A DNA stretch of 64,000 bases from contig NZ_JMQM01000001.1 of NCBI RefSeq assembly GCF_000733725.1, forward strand, positions 1,612,001 to 1,676,000. The letters are read 5' to 3'. The notes under the pieces are model-generated. The model saw only the letters and a program-made list of their open reading frames with translations, did no database searches and was not told where the DNA came from. The position numbers were made by a program, and so were the translations under genes. This DNA is from Nitratireductor basaltis (lineage in GTDB: Bacteria > Pseudomonadota > Alphaproteobacteria > Rhizobiales > Rhizobiaceae). Below, piece by piece: positions 54,631-62,846 of the stretch. The first letter of the stretch is position 1. Every line of letters starts with the position of its first letter.

Positions 54631-54715
54631 CAGCCAGGACTGTTCCGTTGCCGCCCCCACGTGACGGACAGTTCCGGCCGGCGCCCCCAGCGCTACTGGT
54701 GAATTCTTTATGTTC

Positions 54716-54740
54716 GCTTCCGCGACTGGTCCGCGGAAGC
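54716..54740. terminator. Hairpin downstream of the Sel1-type gene
   Basis: GCTTCCGCG and CGCGGAAGC make a perfect 9-bp stem with a 7-base loop. It lies 27 bases past the minus-strand Sel1 stop; no T-tract is evident on either strand, so the terminator role is a guess. Confidence 0.4.
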
Positions 54741-54766
54741 CGGTCGGCTGTTGCGACCTTTGGCAA

Positions 54767-55033
54767 TCAGTGCATCGTCATCCATTCGCGGGCTTCGCGA
54801 AGTGCGCGTGCAAGTTCCGCCTTGGACATGACCGATGCCATTTCAGCGCGCATTTCTGCTGCGCGTTCGGAGCCCTTGATGGCTGCGATGTTGAACCACT
54901 TGTGAGCGGCGACGAGATCGACGTCGCAGTCGCGGCCGGTGGCGTACATCAGTCCGAGCTGAAGCAGAACGTCAACCTTTGCGCCTGCGCCAATCGAGCC
55001 CGTATTCGGTTCATGCATGTGAAAGCGTGCCAT
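54767..55033 (-). CDS. Small Sel1-repeat protein
   Basis: An 88-aa protein with essentially one Sel1-like repeat: LLQLGLMYATGRDCDVDLVAAHKWFNIAA (shown in two parts by the GLMYATG and AHKWFNIAA cores). Sel1 repeats mediate protein contacts. The rest is helical and charged. It may work as an adaptor; the partner is unknown. It stands alone and is divergent from the DUF2147 gene over about 400 bases. Confidence 0.8.
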   Translation of the reverse strand: MARFHMHEPNTGSIGAGAKVDVLLQLGLMYATGRDCDVDLVAAHKWFNIAAIKGSERAAEMRAEMASVMSKAELARALREAREWMTMH

Positions 55034-55430
55034 CTGTCTGATCCTCTTTCAAAACCCCTGAGAGCGGCCCGTTCTTTTTTGTCCCGTTGAACGGTGTCGC
55101 GATGGTTTCGAGAATGCCAGAGCAGCTTGAAATGCGCGTTAAACCACTTGCTTAACTGGCAGAAAACAAAGTCCAAACAGCCAGTTAAAGGTCAGATTCC
55201 GTTAAACATCCAAGTGGCGGAGTTCTGCGGCATTCGACGAAAATTCAGATAAAATTGACGGTGGCGATTTCAACAATTCGCTAACCAGAATTCAGCATCG
55301 CATCGCCGGGGATGTTGAGAATTGCCGTTCCGGATAGTGCTTTTCAAGGGCTCACAAGATGGCTTTCACTGCCGCGAAAATTGCATTACGCTTACGTGCG
55401 CGTAATCGTTTTGGATCAGGGAGGACAAGA
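55034..55430. other. Divergent intergenic region between the Sel1-type and DUF2147 genes
   Basis: An AT-richer stretch of about 400 bases with no gene I can support. It holds the inverted repeat listed at 55152-55188 and presumably both promoters. Confidence 0.5.
55152..55188. repeat. Inverted repeat TTAACTGGC/GCCAGTTAA
   Basis: The two perfect 9-bp arms (55152-55160 and 55180-55188) are 19 bases apart. It is either a regulator site or the base of a weak RNA stem; nothing else supports a choice. Confidence 0.5.
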
Positions 55431-55775
55431 ATGATCCGCAAATTCATGATCGCCACGGCTCTGGTTGCCATGGCTGCTGGCAGTGCGATGGCAGATCCCA
55501 TTGAGGGCAACTGGCGCACGCAGGCAGGAAGCACGGCACAGATCGCTTCATGTGGCGGTTCCTATTGCATCACGCTGAAAAGCGGCAAGCACGCTGGCAG
55601 GCAGATCGGCAAGATGAGCGCCAGCGGTGGCGGCAAATATGCCGGTCAGATCACGGATCCGGAAAGCGACAAGACCTATAAGGGCAAGGCCACGCTCAGC
55701 GGCAGCTCTCTCAAGCTCGGCGGCTGCGTGCTCGGCGGTATCATCTGCCGCAACCAGACCTGGAACCGCCTCTAG
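55431..55775 (+). CDS. DUF2147-family exported protein
   Basis: A 114-aa protein with a signal peptide (MIRKFMIATALVAMAAGSAM, cut before ADPIEGNW). The mature part has the family's DPIEGNWRT start and the WN-containing end (CRNQTWNRL). Four cysteines (SCGGSYC, GGCVLGGIIC) can form two disulfides. The family is small periplasmic lipocalin-like proteins of unknown function. GGAGG before the ATG sets the start. Confidence 0.86.
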   Translation: MIRKFMIATALVAMAAGSAMADPIEGNWRTQAGSTAQIASCGGSYCITLKSGKHAGRQIGKMSASGGGKYAGQITDPESDKTYKGKATLSGSSLKLGGCVLGGIICRNQTWNRL

Positions 55776-55793
55776 GTTTTCTTCTCGCACGAC

Positions 55794-55825
55794 AAAGGGC
55801 AGGTGCTGGATGGCCCCTGCCCTTT
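55794..55825. terminator. Hairpin terminator after the DUF2147 gene
   Basis: AAAGGGCAGG (55794-55803) and CCTGCCCTTT (55816-55825) form a perfect 10-bp stem, 19 bases past the stop. The A/T ends of the stem could act as a bidirectional terminator for this gene and for the opposing tetR. Confidence 0.7.
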
Positions 55826-55921
55826 CACAAAGCAGATGACCACGACCAAACCGGCCTGCGGGCATGGACAAGCCCTCCTCGGGACCCGATCGCGCCAGCA
55901 GTCCCGCTCGCTCAGGCGTTT

Positions 55922-56551
55922 CTATTCCCCGACGCTCGTCAGATAGGCACGGCACATCGCCTTGAGCTCCGACTTGAGAGCTGAAATCTCTTCCCCGTCC
56001 AGCCCACGTTCGAACGCATTGCGTACGGCGCCGTAAATCACGGTGGTCAGCAGCAGGTTCAGTGCGGATTCATCCGGCAAGGGCGAATTGGAAGCCTGGC
56101 GGAACATCTGCGTGGTCGCCCTGTCCACGCGCGCCGCGAAAGCATGGAGCAGGGCATCACTCTCCAGACCCGCCACGGAGCGGTAGAGCGCTTGTGTCAA
56201 CTCGACACGCTCGGTCTTGACCGCCCAGTAAGTATCGATGAGTGCCTCGGCTGCCTCAGCAATCGGGCGACCCTGCATTTGCGCACAGGTGGCCTCCACC
56301 CGCTCTGCAAGCATCGTCAGAAAGCGTTCGTTCAGCGCGTAGACGAGTGCCTGCTTGTTGGGAAAATACTGGTACATGGTTCCAACCGACACTCCTGCCC
56401 TTTCGGCCACCACGGTCGTCGTCAGTTCCCCCATGCCCTGCGACAGCAAAACCTGAATCGTAGCTTCGAATATCGCGTCGACGGTGACGCGGGATCGCGA
56501 CTGCGACGGAGTTTTCCGGGGTTTCAATGCGACGGGGGGCTGTGTCGGCAT
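55922..56551 (-). CDS. TetR-family regulator (divergent from SDR)
   Basis: A 209-aa regulator. The HTH lies in TVVAERAGVSVGTMYQYFPN, preceded by a Pro/Lys/Ser-rich N-terminus. The C-terminal domain would bind an unknown ligand. The ATG at 56551 is preferred to a TTG at 56563. It is head to head with an SDR gene, a common arrangement in which the regulator represses the oxidoreductase. Confidence 0.9.
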   Translation of the reverse strand: MPTQPPVALKPRKTPSQSRSRVTVDAIFEATIQVLLSQGMGELTTTVVAERAGVSVGTMYQYFPNKQALVYALNERFLTMLAERVEATCAQMQGRPIAEAAEALIDTYWAVKTERVELTQALYRSVAGLESDALLHAFAARVDRATTQMFRQASNSPLPDESALNLLLTTVIYGAVRNAFERGLDGEEISALKSELKAMCRAYLTSVGE

Positions 56552-56567
56552 ATGCGAATCCAAAAGC

Positions 56568-56581
56568 TGAATGATCCTTCA
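56568..56581. promoter_or_regulatory. Candidate operator between tetR and the SDR gene
   Basis: TGAATGATCCTTCA is an imperfect palindrome (TGAA/TTCA ends) in the 65-base divergent gap. It is a plausible TetR site on position alone; the symmetry is weak. Confidence 0.35.
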
Positions 56582-56616
56582 TATAATCCGATCAAACCTG
56601 AACAAAGGAAAGATCC

Positions 56617-57336
56617 ATGTCACGATCTCGCATTGCTCTTGTTACCGGTGCGAACAAGGGTATCGGCCTGGAGATTGCCCGCAAGCTGGCGGAGGCGGGC
56701 GTTCACGTCCTTCTCGGCAGCCGCGACATCGCGCGGGGCAAGGCTGCTGCTGACAGGCTGGTCGAAGCCGGACTTGCCGCCGAAGCCCTTCATCTCGACC
56801 TCGATGCCGACGAGACCATCACCGCCGCCGCGGACACGATAAGGGCACGGTTTGGCCGGCTGGACATCCTCGTCAACAATGCGGGAATCTTCGATTTCGC
56901 TGACGCGGCACCCGGCAAAGCCTCGGTCGCTGCGGTGCGACGAGTCCTGGATGTCAATTTCATCGGGGCGCTTGCTGTAACGCAAGCCATGCTGCCCTTG
57001 CTGCGTTCCGCGGCCAAGGCCAGCATCGTGAACCTGTCGAGCTCGATGGGCTCGCTAACGGAAAACGCGGACCCCGAAGCACCTTACTATTCCCAGCGCT
57101 ATATCGGATACAATGCCTCGAAGGCGGCACTCAACATGCTGACGATCCAGCTTCACGAAGAGCTGAAAGCCGAGGGCATCAGGGTCAACTCGGTCAGTCC
57201 GGGCTTCGTCAAGACGGACCTGACGGGATACGGGAACATGACCCCGGAAGAAGGAGCGCGGCTGCCAGTGGAATATGCACTCCACAGGGAAGAGAGTGGT
57301 CGCTTCGTCGAACCGGATGGCATGACGCCCTGGTGA
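56617..57336 (+). CDS. SDR-family oxidoreductase (carbonyl reductase-like)
   Basis: A 239-aa short-chain dehydrogenase. The nucleotide site is TGANKGIG (residues 9-16), then NNAG, the catalytic Ser in VNLSSSMGSL and the Tyr/Lys in IGYNASKAALN. GSRD after beta 2 suggests NADP preference. PGFVKTDLTG is the post-catalytic segment. Context with a TetR regulator fits an inducible aldehyde or ketone reductase. AAGGA precedes the ATG; a terminator follows at 57361. Confidence 0.92.
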   Translation: MSRSRIALVTGANKGIGLEIARKLAEAGVHVLLGSRDIARGKAAADRLVEAGLAAEALHLDLDADETITAAADTIRARFGRLDILVNNAGIFDFADAAPGKASVAAVRRVLDVNFIGALAVTQAMLPLLRSAAKASIVNLSSSMGSLTENADPEAPYYSQRYIGYNASKAALNMLTIQLHEELKAEGIRVNSVSPGFVKTDLTGYGNMTPEEGARLPVEYALHREESGRFVEPDGMTPW

Positions 57337-57360
57337 GCGCATGCCGGCTCTTCGGGCAAC

Positions 57361-57394
57361 GGGAAGGGGCCTGTCGCATGGCCCCTCCCCTTTT
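57361..57394 (+). terminator. Intrinsic terminator of the SDR gene
   Basis: GGGAAGGGGCC and GGCCCCTCCC pair with one mismatch around an 8-base loop and are followed by CTTTT. It lies 24 bases after the SDR stop, ahead of the converging GST gene. Confidence 0.8.
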
Positions 57395-57417
57395 CCAGGT
57401 TCAACCGGGTTCTTGCT

Positions 57418-58119
57418 TCAGCCTGCGCGCTGGTTGAACAGAACCTTCTGCGCTTCCTTGTCATCGGCAAGGTTCTTGCGGTGCTCTTGGCCGATCTCGA
57501 TGCCCATGGCGACGGCCGGACGCGCCATCATGGTCTCGAACCAGCGCTTAAGGTTCGGGAAGTCTTCCAGATCCTGTCCCTGGTTCTTGTACGGCTTGAT
57601 CCAGCCGATGCACGCGATGTCGGCGATCGAGTAGTCGCCTGCAAGGAAGTCGCGATCCGCCAGGCGCTTGTTCATCACGCCGTAGAGCCGGTTGACCTCA
57701 TTGGTGTAGCGGTTGATGCCGTATTCCACCTTCTCCGGAGCATATTGGCGGAAGTGGTGGGCCTGGCCAGCCATGGGACCCAAACCGCCCATCTGCCAGA
57801 ACAGCCACTGGTCGACCTCGACACGACCGCGTTCGTCGCCTGGATAGAGCTTGCCGAATTTGCGGCCCAGATATTGGAGGATCGCACCGGATTCAAACAC
57901 GGAGATTGGTTCACCATCAGGACCTTCCGGGTCAATGATGGCAGGCATCCGATTGTTGGGAGAAATCTTCAGGAAGTCCGGCTCGAACTGCTCGCCCGCA
58001 CCGATATTCACATAACGGATCTCGTAGGGAACGCCGAGCTCTTCCAGCATGATGGAAATCTTCCAGCCATTGGGTGTGGGCCAGTAATAGAGTTCGATCG
58101 GTTTGGATTGGCTTGTCAT
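57418..58119 (-). CDS. yfcG: Nu-class (YfcG-like) glutathione S-transferase
   Basis: A 233-aa glutathione transferase. The start IELYYWPTPNGWKISIMLEE and RISPNN-like KISPNNRMPAI with SVFESGAILQYL match the YfcG/Ure2-like nu class, which has disulfide-bond reductase activity. The Thr and Asn of PTPNG are the residues near the glutathione thiol. The C-terminal helical domain is normal. It is convergent with the SDR gene and its upstream region is the accessory patch. Confidence 0.9.
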   Translation of the reverse strand: MTSQSKPIELYYWPTPNGWKISIMLEELGVPYEIRYVNIGAGEQFEPDFLKISPNNRMPAIIDPEGPDGEPISVFESGAILQYLGRKFGKLYPGDERGRVEVDQWLFWQMGGLGPMAGQAHHFRQYAPEKVEYGINRYTNEVNRLYGVMNKRLADRDFLAGDYSIADIACIGWIKPYKNQGQDLEDFPNLKRWFETMMARPAVAMGIEIGQEHRKNLADDKEAQKVLFNQRAG

Positions 58120-58327
58120 GAGTTTCTCCTGGTTGGGTGCGACATATAGGTGCTGCAGCCGTCACACGCCAACCCCGATCTCGACACAATTGCGTGCCCG
58201 CGGTATATACACTCTGTTTACATTATACCTTTGCGTATCAACCATTTTGAACGACAGATGAACGGGCACCTCAGCATCCGTTCAGTCCGGCCTCTCTATT
58301 TTCAGGGCCAAGACGAGGGAAACATAC

Positions 58328-58477
58328 ATGCTAACGCGTGGCTTCACGATGATATGCCTCATCGTCTCGATCATGGGTATGTTCGGCGCAGTCGCTGTCG
58401 CCGATCTGACCAGGAGCCGAGGGACCACACTTGCATCGGATGTTTCCTGCATAGAGAGGACCAGCTGCATTCGGTGA
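58328..58477 (+). CDS. Tiny hydrophobic ORF (49 aa)
   Basis: An ATG-to-TGA frame of 49 codons with an N-terminal hydrophobic stretch (GFTMICLIVSIMGMFGAVAV) that looks like a signal or membrane anchor, followed by a short polar tail with two Cys. GAGGG lies about ten bases upstream. I recognise no family. It sits in the lower-GC patch after the GST gene and may or may not be translated. Confidence 0.4.
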   Translation: MLTRGFTMICLIVSIMGMFGAVAVADLTRSRGTTLASDVSCIERTSCIR

Positions 58478-58501
58478 CATTTGCAGCCAGACGCAGGGTT
58501 T

Positions 58502-58702
58502 ATGCAGATGAACAAGCTATACGCCAATACGAAGAATTTTCTTGGCTACCTGCCCCGCGTGATTGTGCTTGGTGCACTGCTGGCCCTGCCGCTCGTTGCC
58601 GTCAATCAGGTACGCGCCGACAACGGCTCCATCCTCGAAAGCATCGAGGAAAAGGGCGGCGGCATCGGCTTCGTGCTTCTGGTCAGCCTGCAGCGGGGGT
58701 GA
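58502..58702 (+). CDS. Small signal-peptide-like ORF, possibly truncated (66 aa)
   Basis: An ORF of 66 aa (MQMNKLYANTKNFLGYLP start) with a single hydrophobic segment (RVIVLGALLALPLVAVNQVR) and a short end, ILESIEEKGGGIGFVLLVSL. The abrupt stop just after a hydrophobic run, at the edge of the opposing unknown gene (20-base overlap), suggests a shortened protein. An ATG at 58508 is also possible. No family is recognised and coding status is uncertain. Confidence 0.4.
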   Translation: MQMNKLYANTKNFLGYLPRVIVLGALLALPLVAVNQVRADNGSILESIEEKGGGIGFVLLVSLQRG

Positions 58703-59291
58703 GGAAGTTCGGAGGCAAGGTATATTGGTTCAGCTCAAGAAATGCGGCGTACGTGTACCAGATGCCTCCACCGAATGTTCCGATAACACCCAAGGCCACT
58801 ATTATTACTATAACGTTCACGCCGAAACCAATCTTTTCGGTCCTCTCATCTGCATACAGCCACTGCGACAGATAGGTAAGGCAGGACAACGATGCTGCTA
58901 GCAACGTAGCAATTGCAAACCATGCTAAACACACAGCAAACAATGGGAGCGCCTTAGAGTGCTGGGTGGCTAGGTGCCCCAGAAAAGCGAGTAGCGCTAC
59001 CGACGCACCACCGCAGACTAATAACATGCTCCGTATCGCGTTCTGGCCCGAGAGGATTACCGACTTAAACATCTCAAGATCGGTTTCGTGTCGTAGACGT
59101 CGAAACTCCACTTGCTCTGCGAGCGTGGCCTTAAATTCTTCGAGTTCAGCAGGTGTCGGTGTTGGGTGTGAAGAATTGCGCACCAGATTGAGGTACTGGA
59201 CAATACTCTCTATGGGAACAGTCTTCACTCCACGCGCTTGTAATGCTTCCATCTCGCTAGCAAACTGGTCCGCAAACGCGCGTATATCCAC
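58683..59291 (-). CDS. Hypothetical membrane protein, likely horizontally acquired
   Basis: A protein of about 202 aa with a soluble N-terminal half and three hydrophobic segments near the C-terminus (MLLVCGGASVALLAFLGHLA, PLFAVCLAWFAIATLLAASL and VNVIVIIVALGVIGTFGGG). The N-terminus (DIRAFADQFASEMEALQARG) and ESIVQYLNLVRNSS precede a helical stalk. I recall similar small GGASVALLAF proteins of unknown role in proteobacterial accessory regions but cannot name the family. Base composition is clearly AT-richer than the neighbours. GTG at 59291 with GGGGGA upstream is preferred over a TTG at 59315. Confidence 0.6.
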   Translation of the reverse strand: MDIRAFADQFASEMEALQARGVKTVPIESIVQYLNLVRNSSHPTPTPAELEEFKATLAEQVEFRRLRHETDLEMFKSVILSGQNAIRSMLLVCGGASVALLAFLGHLATQHSKALPLFAVCLAWFAIATLLAASLSCLTYLSQWLYADERTEKIGFGVNVIVIIVALGVIGTFGGGIWYTYAAFLELNQYTLPPNFLTPAAG

Positions 59292-59441
59292 CTGACGTCC
59301 CCCGCAAAAAAGCAACTTTATGTTGCACAGTTTTCTACGCCAGGAAAACCCAGATACTTGGCGACAGGTAAAAATGTGGAGTGCGGTGTGTTACGACGCA
59401 CCACGCCTCGAAACCGTCACGCACTGTGCCTATAATGGGCC

Positions 59442-60941
59442 ATGGACAAGCGAATCTATCATCAGGCAATTGACAAGGTTTCCAGCCCGCCCGCCGTGGC
59501 GCGGCAGAGTTTCAACGATGCCCGTGAGGCCGTGGACGCGCTGAAGGCGATCTATGCGCGCAATACGGGCTTTCTGCGCGACGCCTTTGCGGCATTGGGC
59601 GAGACCGGCGAGAGCGACAGCCGATACCGGGCCTATTATCCCGAAATCAGCATCTCGACCTCTTCCTTCGCGCAGATCGACACGCGTCTGGCCTATGGCC
59701 ATGTGCCGGAGCCTGGCACCTACACCACCACGATCACGCAGCCCGAATTGTTCGACACCTATCTGTTGGACCAGCTCAATCTGGTGATACGCAATCACGG
59801 CGTGCCAATCGTCGTGGGAGAATCCGACACGCCGATCCCGCTACATTTCGCCTTCGGGAAAGACACCTATGTCGAAGCCGCCATCGCCGACCGGCTGAAG
59901 CGGCCGCTTCGCGATCATTTCGATGTTCCGGATCTCAATGCGACCGACGACCATATCGTCAACGGAACCTATGAGCCGGGACCGGGTGACCCGCTGCCAT
60001 TGGCACCCTTTACCGCCCAGCGCATCGACTACTCCCTGCATAGGCTGGCCCATTACACGGCCACGTCGCCGGAGCATTTTCAGAACTTCGTGCTGTTCAC
60101 GAACTACCAGTTCTATATCGACGAGTTCTGCGCCTATGCCCGCGAAATGATGGGAAAGGGTGGCGAGGGCTATGACAGTTTTGTCGAGCCCGGCAATGTG
60201 ATCACCTATGCGGGCGACAAGAGCCCGCATGCTTCCGGTCCCGCACGCCTTCCGCAAATGCCGGCCTATCACCTCACCCGCAAGGACCATTGCGGGATTA
60301 CCATGGTGAATATCGGCGTCGGCCCGTCCAATGCCAAGACGATTACCGATCACATCGCGGTTCTGCGTCCCCATGCCTGGCTGATGCTTGGCCATTGCGC
60401 CGGCCTGCGCCACACACAGGCGCTTGGCGATTATGTGCTGGCGCATGCCTATGTGCGCGAAGACCATGTGCTGGATGACGATCTGCCGGTCTGGGTTCCG
60501 CTCCCGGCACTTGCCGAGGTGCAGGTCGCGCTTCAGGAAGCAGTGGCCGAAACCACCGGCCTTTCAGGCTATGAGCTGAAGCGCATCATGCGTACCGGCA
60601 CGGTGGCCACAATCGACAACCGCAACTGGGAACTGCGCGAACAGCGCGGGCCGGTGCAGCGCCTTTCCCAGTCGCGCGCGATTGCGCTCGACATGGAATC
60701 GGCCACGATCGCGGCAAACGGCTTCCGCTTCCGTGTGCCTTATGGCACGCTGCTTTGCGTCTCCGACAAGCCGCTGCATGGGGAACTGAAGCTGCCGGGC
60801 ATGGCGACCGATTTCTACAAGCGCCAGGTCTCGCAGCATCTGAAGATCGGCATACGCGCAGTCGAGAAACTGGCGGAGATGCCGCCGGAACGCCTGCATT
60901 CGCGCAAGCTTCGCAGCTTCTCGGAAACGGCTTTTCAGTAA
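59442..60941 (+). CDS. amn: AMP nucleosidase
   Basis: It hydrolyses AMP to adenine and ribose 5-phosphate, helping adjust adenylate levels. The 499-aa length and layout match Amn: a specific N-terminal domain (1 to about 200, with YPEISISTSSFAQIDTRLAY and PIPLHFAFG) and a nucleoside phosphorylase-like C-terminal domain with MVNIGVGPSNAKTITDH, RPHAWLMLGHCAGLR and ALDMESATIAANGFRFRVP. ATG at 59442 is the only good start. It is followed by the EEP gene 31 bases on. Confidence 0.94.
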   Translation: MDKRIYHQAIDKVSSPPAVARQSFNDAREAVDALKAIYARNTGFLRDAFAALGETGESDSRYRAYYPEISISTSSFAQIDTRLAYGHVPEPGTYTTTITQPELFDTYLLDQLNLVIRNHGVPIVVGESDTPIPLHFAFGKDTYVEAAIADRLKRPLRDHFDVPDLNATDDHIVNGTYEPGPGDPLPLAPFTAQRIDYSLHRLAHYTATSPEHFQNFVLFTNYQFYIDEFCAYAREMMGKGGEGYDSFVEPGNVITYAGDKSPHASGPARLPQMPAYHLTRKDHCGITMVNIGVGPSNAKTITDHIAVLRPHAWLMLGHCAGLRHTQALGDYVLAHAYVREDHVLDDDLPVWVPLPALAEVQVALQEAVAETTGLSGYELKRIMRTGTVATIDNRNWELREQRGPVQRLSQSRAIALDMESATIAANGFRFRVPYGTLLCVSDKPLHGELKLPGMATDFYKRQVSQHLKIGIRAVEKLAEMPPERLHSRKLRSFSETAFQ

Positions 60942-60972
60942 GACGGCACGGGTTTCGCAAGAGGATCGAGCG

Positions 60973-62007
60973 ATGGCATTCGGAGCGCTTCGGGCGGAGC
61001 ATCTGCGCTGGCTGGGCATTGCCTGCGGCATTGCCGCGGTTCTGGCAACCGGGCCGCTGGTGATGGGATTCTGGGGCGCGCTTCATCCGGCTTTCGACGC
61101 GCTGTCCCATTTCCGCATTCATCTGGCGGTGTTGATCGCGTTACTGGCGGTTCCCGCCATTTTCATACGTGGCTGGCGGATGATCGGGCTGATGGCCGTG
61201 GCACTGGCCGTGGCTTCGGTCACTGCAACGCTGAACATGCTGAACCCTGCTTCGCAGGCACAGGCAGCGGCGAACGGACAGGATGGCGCGCGCTATCGCC
61301 TGCTGCAAATGAATCTGCGCTTCGACAATGCCACGCCCAAGTCCGTTCTCTCACTGATCGGCCGTTCCAATGCCGACATTGTCACCCTGAACGAAGTCTC
61401 GACGAAGTGGCAGGAAGAACTTGGCTTCATCAAGGGCGCCTATCCCTATCAGGTGATCTGCCAGGCGCGGGCGCGGGTTGGCGGCGTTGCCATTCTCTCC
61501 CGTCGGCCCTTCATGCATCCGGCCACGGCTGCCTGTCACGAGCGTGGTTCGCTGGCAACCGCCAGCGTCATGCTGGGCGACCGCGTGGTCAATGTCGCAG
61601 CCCTGCATCTTGGCTGGCCGTGGCCCTTTGGCCAGCATGCGCAGGTGGAGCGTGCGCGCCCGACGCTTGAGAAACTGGGCAAGACCACCATTCTGGCCGG
61701 AGACTTCAACGCCGCACCGTGGAGCGAGACGGTTCGTCGCGTGCTTGAGGCTGGTGCTTTTTCACTGCCGCAGGCGGTGGGGCCGACCTGGCTTGCCCGC
61801 CCCCTGCCCGACGCCTTGCGCCGCACGGTTGGGCTTCCGATCGACCATGTGTTGATCAAGGGTGGCCTCGAGGTCCACTCGATCGCGCGGCAGGGTGATG
61901 CGGGTTCGGATCATCTTCCGGTTCTGGTGGAATTCTCGCTTCTGCCGCAGGAGAGAGCCGGAGAGGCGGTGCTGGCTGAAACTCGCCGGCACAGCCATTT
62001 CAACTAG
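60973..62007 (+). CDS. Membrane-anchored endonuclease/exonuclease/phosphatase (EEP) family protein
   Basis: A 344-aa protein with three N-terminal hydrophobic segments (about 14-100) and an EEP domain from about 108: RLLQMNLRF, VTLNEVSTKW with the metal-binding Glu, LAGDFNAAPWSE and the catalytic GSDHLPVLVEF. Targets in this family range from nucleic acids to phospholipids. The GAGGA upstream sets the ATG. Its stop overlaps that of the convergent methyltransferase in CTAG (62004-62007). Confidence 0.87.
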   Translation: MAFGALRAEHLRWLGIACGIAAVLATGPLVMGFWGALHPAFDALSHFRIHLAVLIALLAVPAIFIRGWRMIGLMAVALAVASVTATLNMLNPASQAQAAANGQDGARYRLLQMNLRFDNATPKSVLSLIGRSNADIVTLNEVSTKWQEELGFIKGAYPYQVICQARARVGGVAILSRRPFMHPATAACHERGSLATASVMLGDRVVNVAALHLGWPWPFGQHAQVERARPTLEKLGKTTILAGDFNAAPWSETVRRVLEAGAFSLPQAVGPTWLARPLPDALRRTVGLPIDHVLIKGGLEVHSIARQGDAGSDHLPVLVEFSLLPQERAGEAVLAETRRHSHFN

Positions 62008-62846
62008 GCCTGCGCCTTCTTCGCCAGGACGAGATGACCCGGCACGGGCTTTCCCTGCTCCGTGCGCACGGTAATCGGCTGGAGATCCAGAAGCGCGAAC
62101 TGGTTCGCTTTGAGCAAGCGCTCGATATAGGCCTGTGCATGTGCGAAGCGCTGATGCGCGCCGACACGGAAGTCCTTCCCGCCAAATTCATCCTCCGCGA
62201 GCGTCTCGCTTGAGAAGGCGATGATCGCACCGGGATTGGAAAGCTCGCTCAAGCCTTCGAAGAACTCCTCCAGATGGCCCATATAGGGCAGAACATCGGT
62301 GGCGGTCACGAGGTCAAAGGGTTCGACATCGGCATGCTGCACGAAGTCGACCGCCTCGCCCACATAAAGCGCATCATAGAAGCCCTTCTCATGGGTGATC
62401 TCGACCATGCGTTCGGACAGGTCCATGCCAGTAATGTGCTCGACCCTGTCGCGCAGCACCTCGCCGGTGAGGCCCGTGCCGCAGCCGAGATCCAACATGC
62501 GTTCGAAGGGCCCAAGTCCCTGCTCTTCCAGGGCCGCACGCACCAGATTTGGCACGTCATAGCCAAGCTGGCCGACAAGGATCGCCTCGAAGGCTTCCGC
62601 ATGCTGATCGAAGAGCGTTGCCACATAGGCATCGGGCGCCTTGGGCGGGGTTTCTCCCCTGCCCATGCTGGCAAGCCTTACCGCCGCCCCGCCATGATCG
62701 GCGGGGTCGATCTCAAGGCATTGCCGATACGCTTCTGCGGCCGCGTCGAAGTCGCCCGCCTTTTCCAAAGCGAGCGCGCGGTTATAGGCTTCTTCCAGCG
62801 CGTCCTGATCGAAGTCCTGGATGTCGTCTTCGCTCACGCTGATCAC
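62004..62846 (-). CDS. TPR-SAM-dependent methyltransferase
   Basis: A 280-aa class I methyltransferase with one TPR-like pair at the N-terminus (EEAYNRALALEKAGDFDAAA, EAYRQCLEIDPADH). The SAM motif is MLDLGCGTGLTGEVLRD near residue 120, then TGMDLSERMVEI and the VTATDVLPYMGHL motif II region. The acceptor is unknown. The start is GTG, overlapping the ETF-QO stop in GTGA (62843-62846), so it is the second gene of that operon. An in-frame GTG nine bases on is an alternative. Confidence 0.88.
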   Translation of the reverse strand: MISVSEDDIQDFDQDALEEAYNRALALEKAGDFDAAAEAYRQCLEIDPADHGGAAVRLASMGRGETPPKAPDAYVATLFDQHAEAFEAILVGQLGYDVPNLVRAALEEQGLGPFERMLDLGCGTGLTGEVLRDRVEHITGMDLSERMVEITHEKGFYDALYVGEAVDFVQHADVEPFDLVTATDVLPYMGHLEEFFEGLSELSNPGAIIAFSSETLAEDEFGGKDFRVGAHQRFAHAQAYIERLLKANQFALLDLQPITVRTEQGKPVPGHLVLAKKAQA

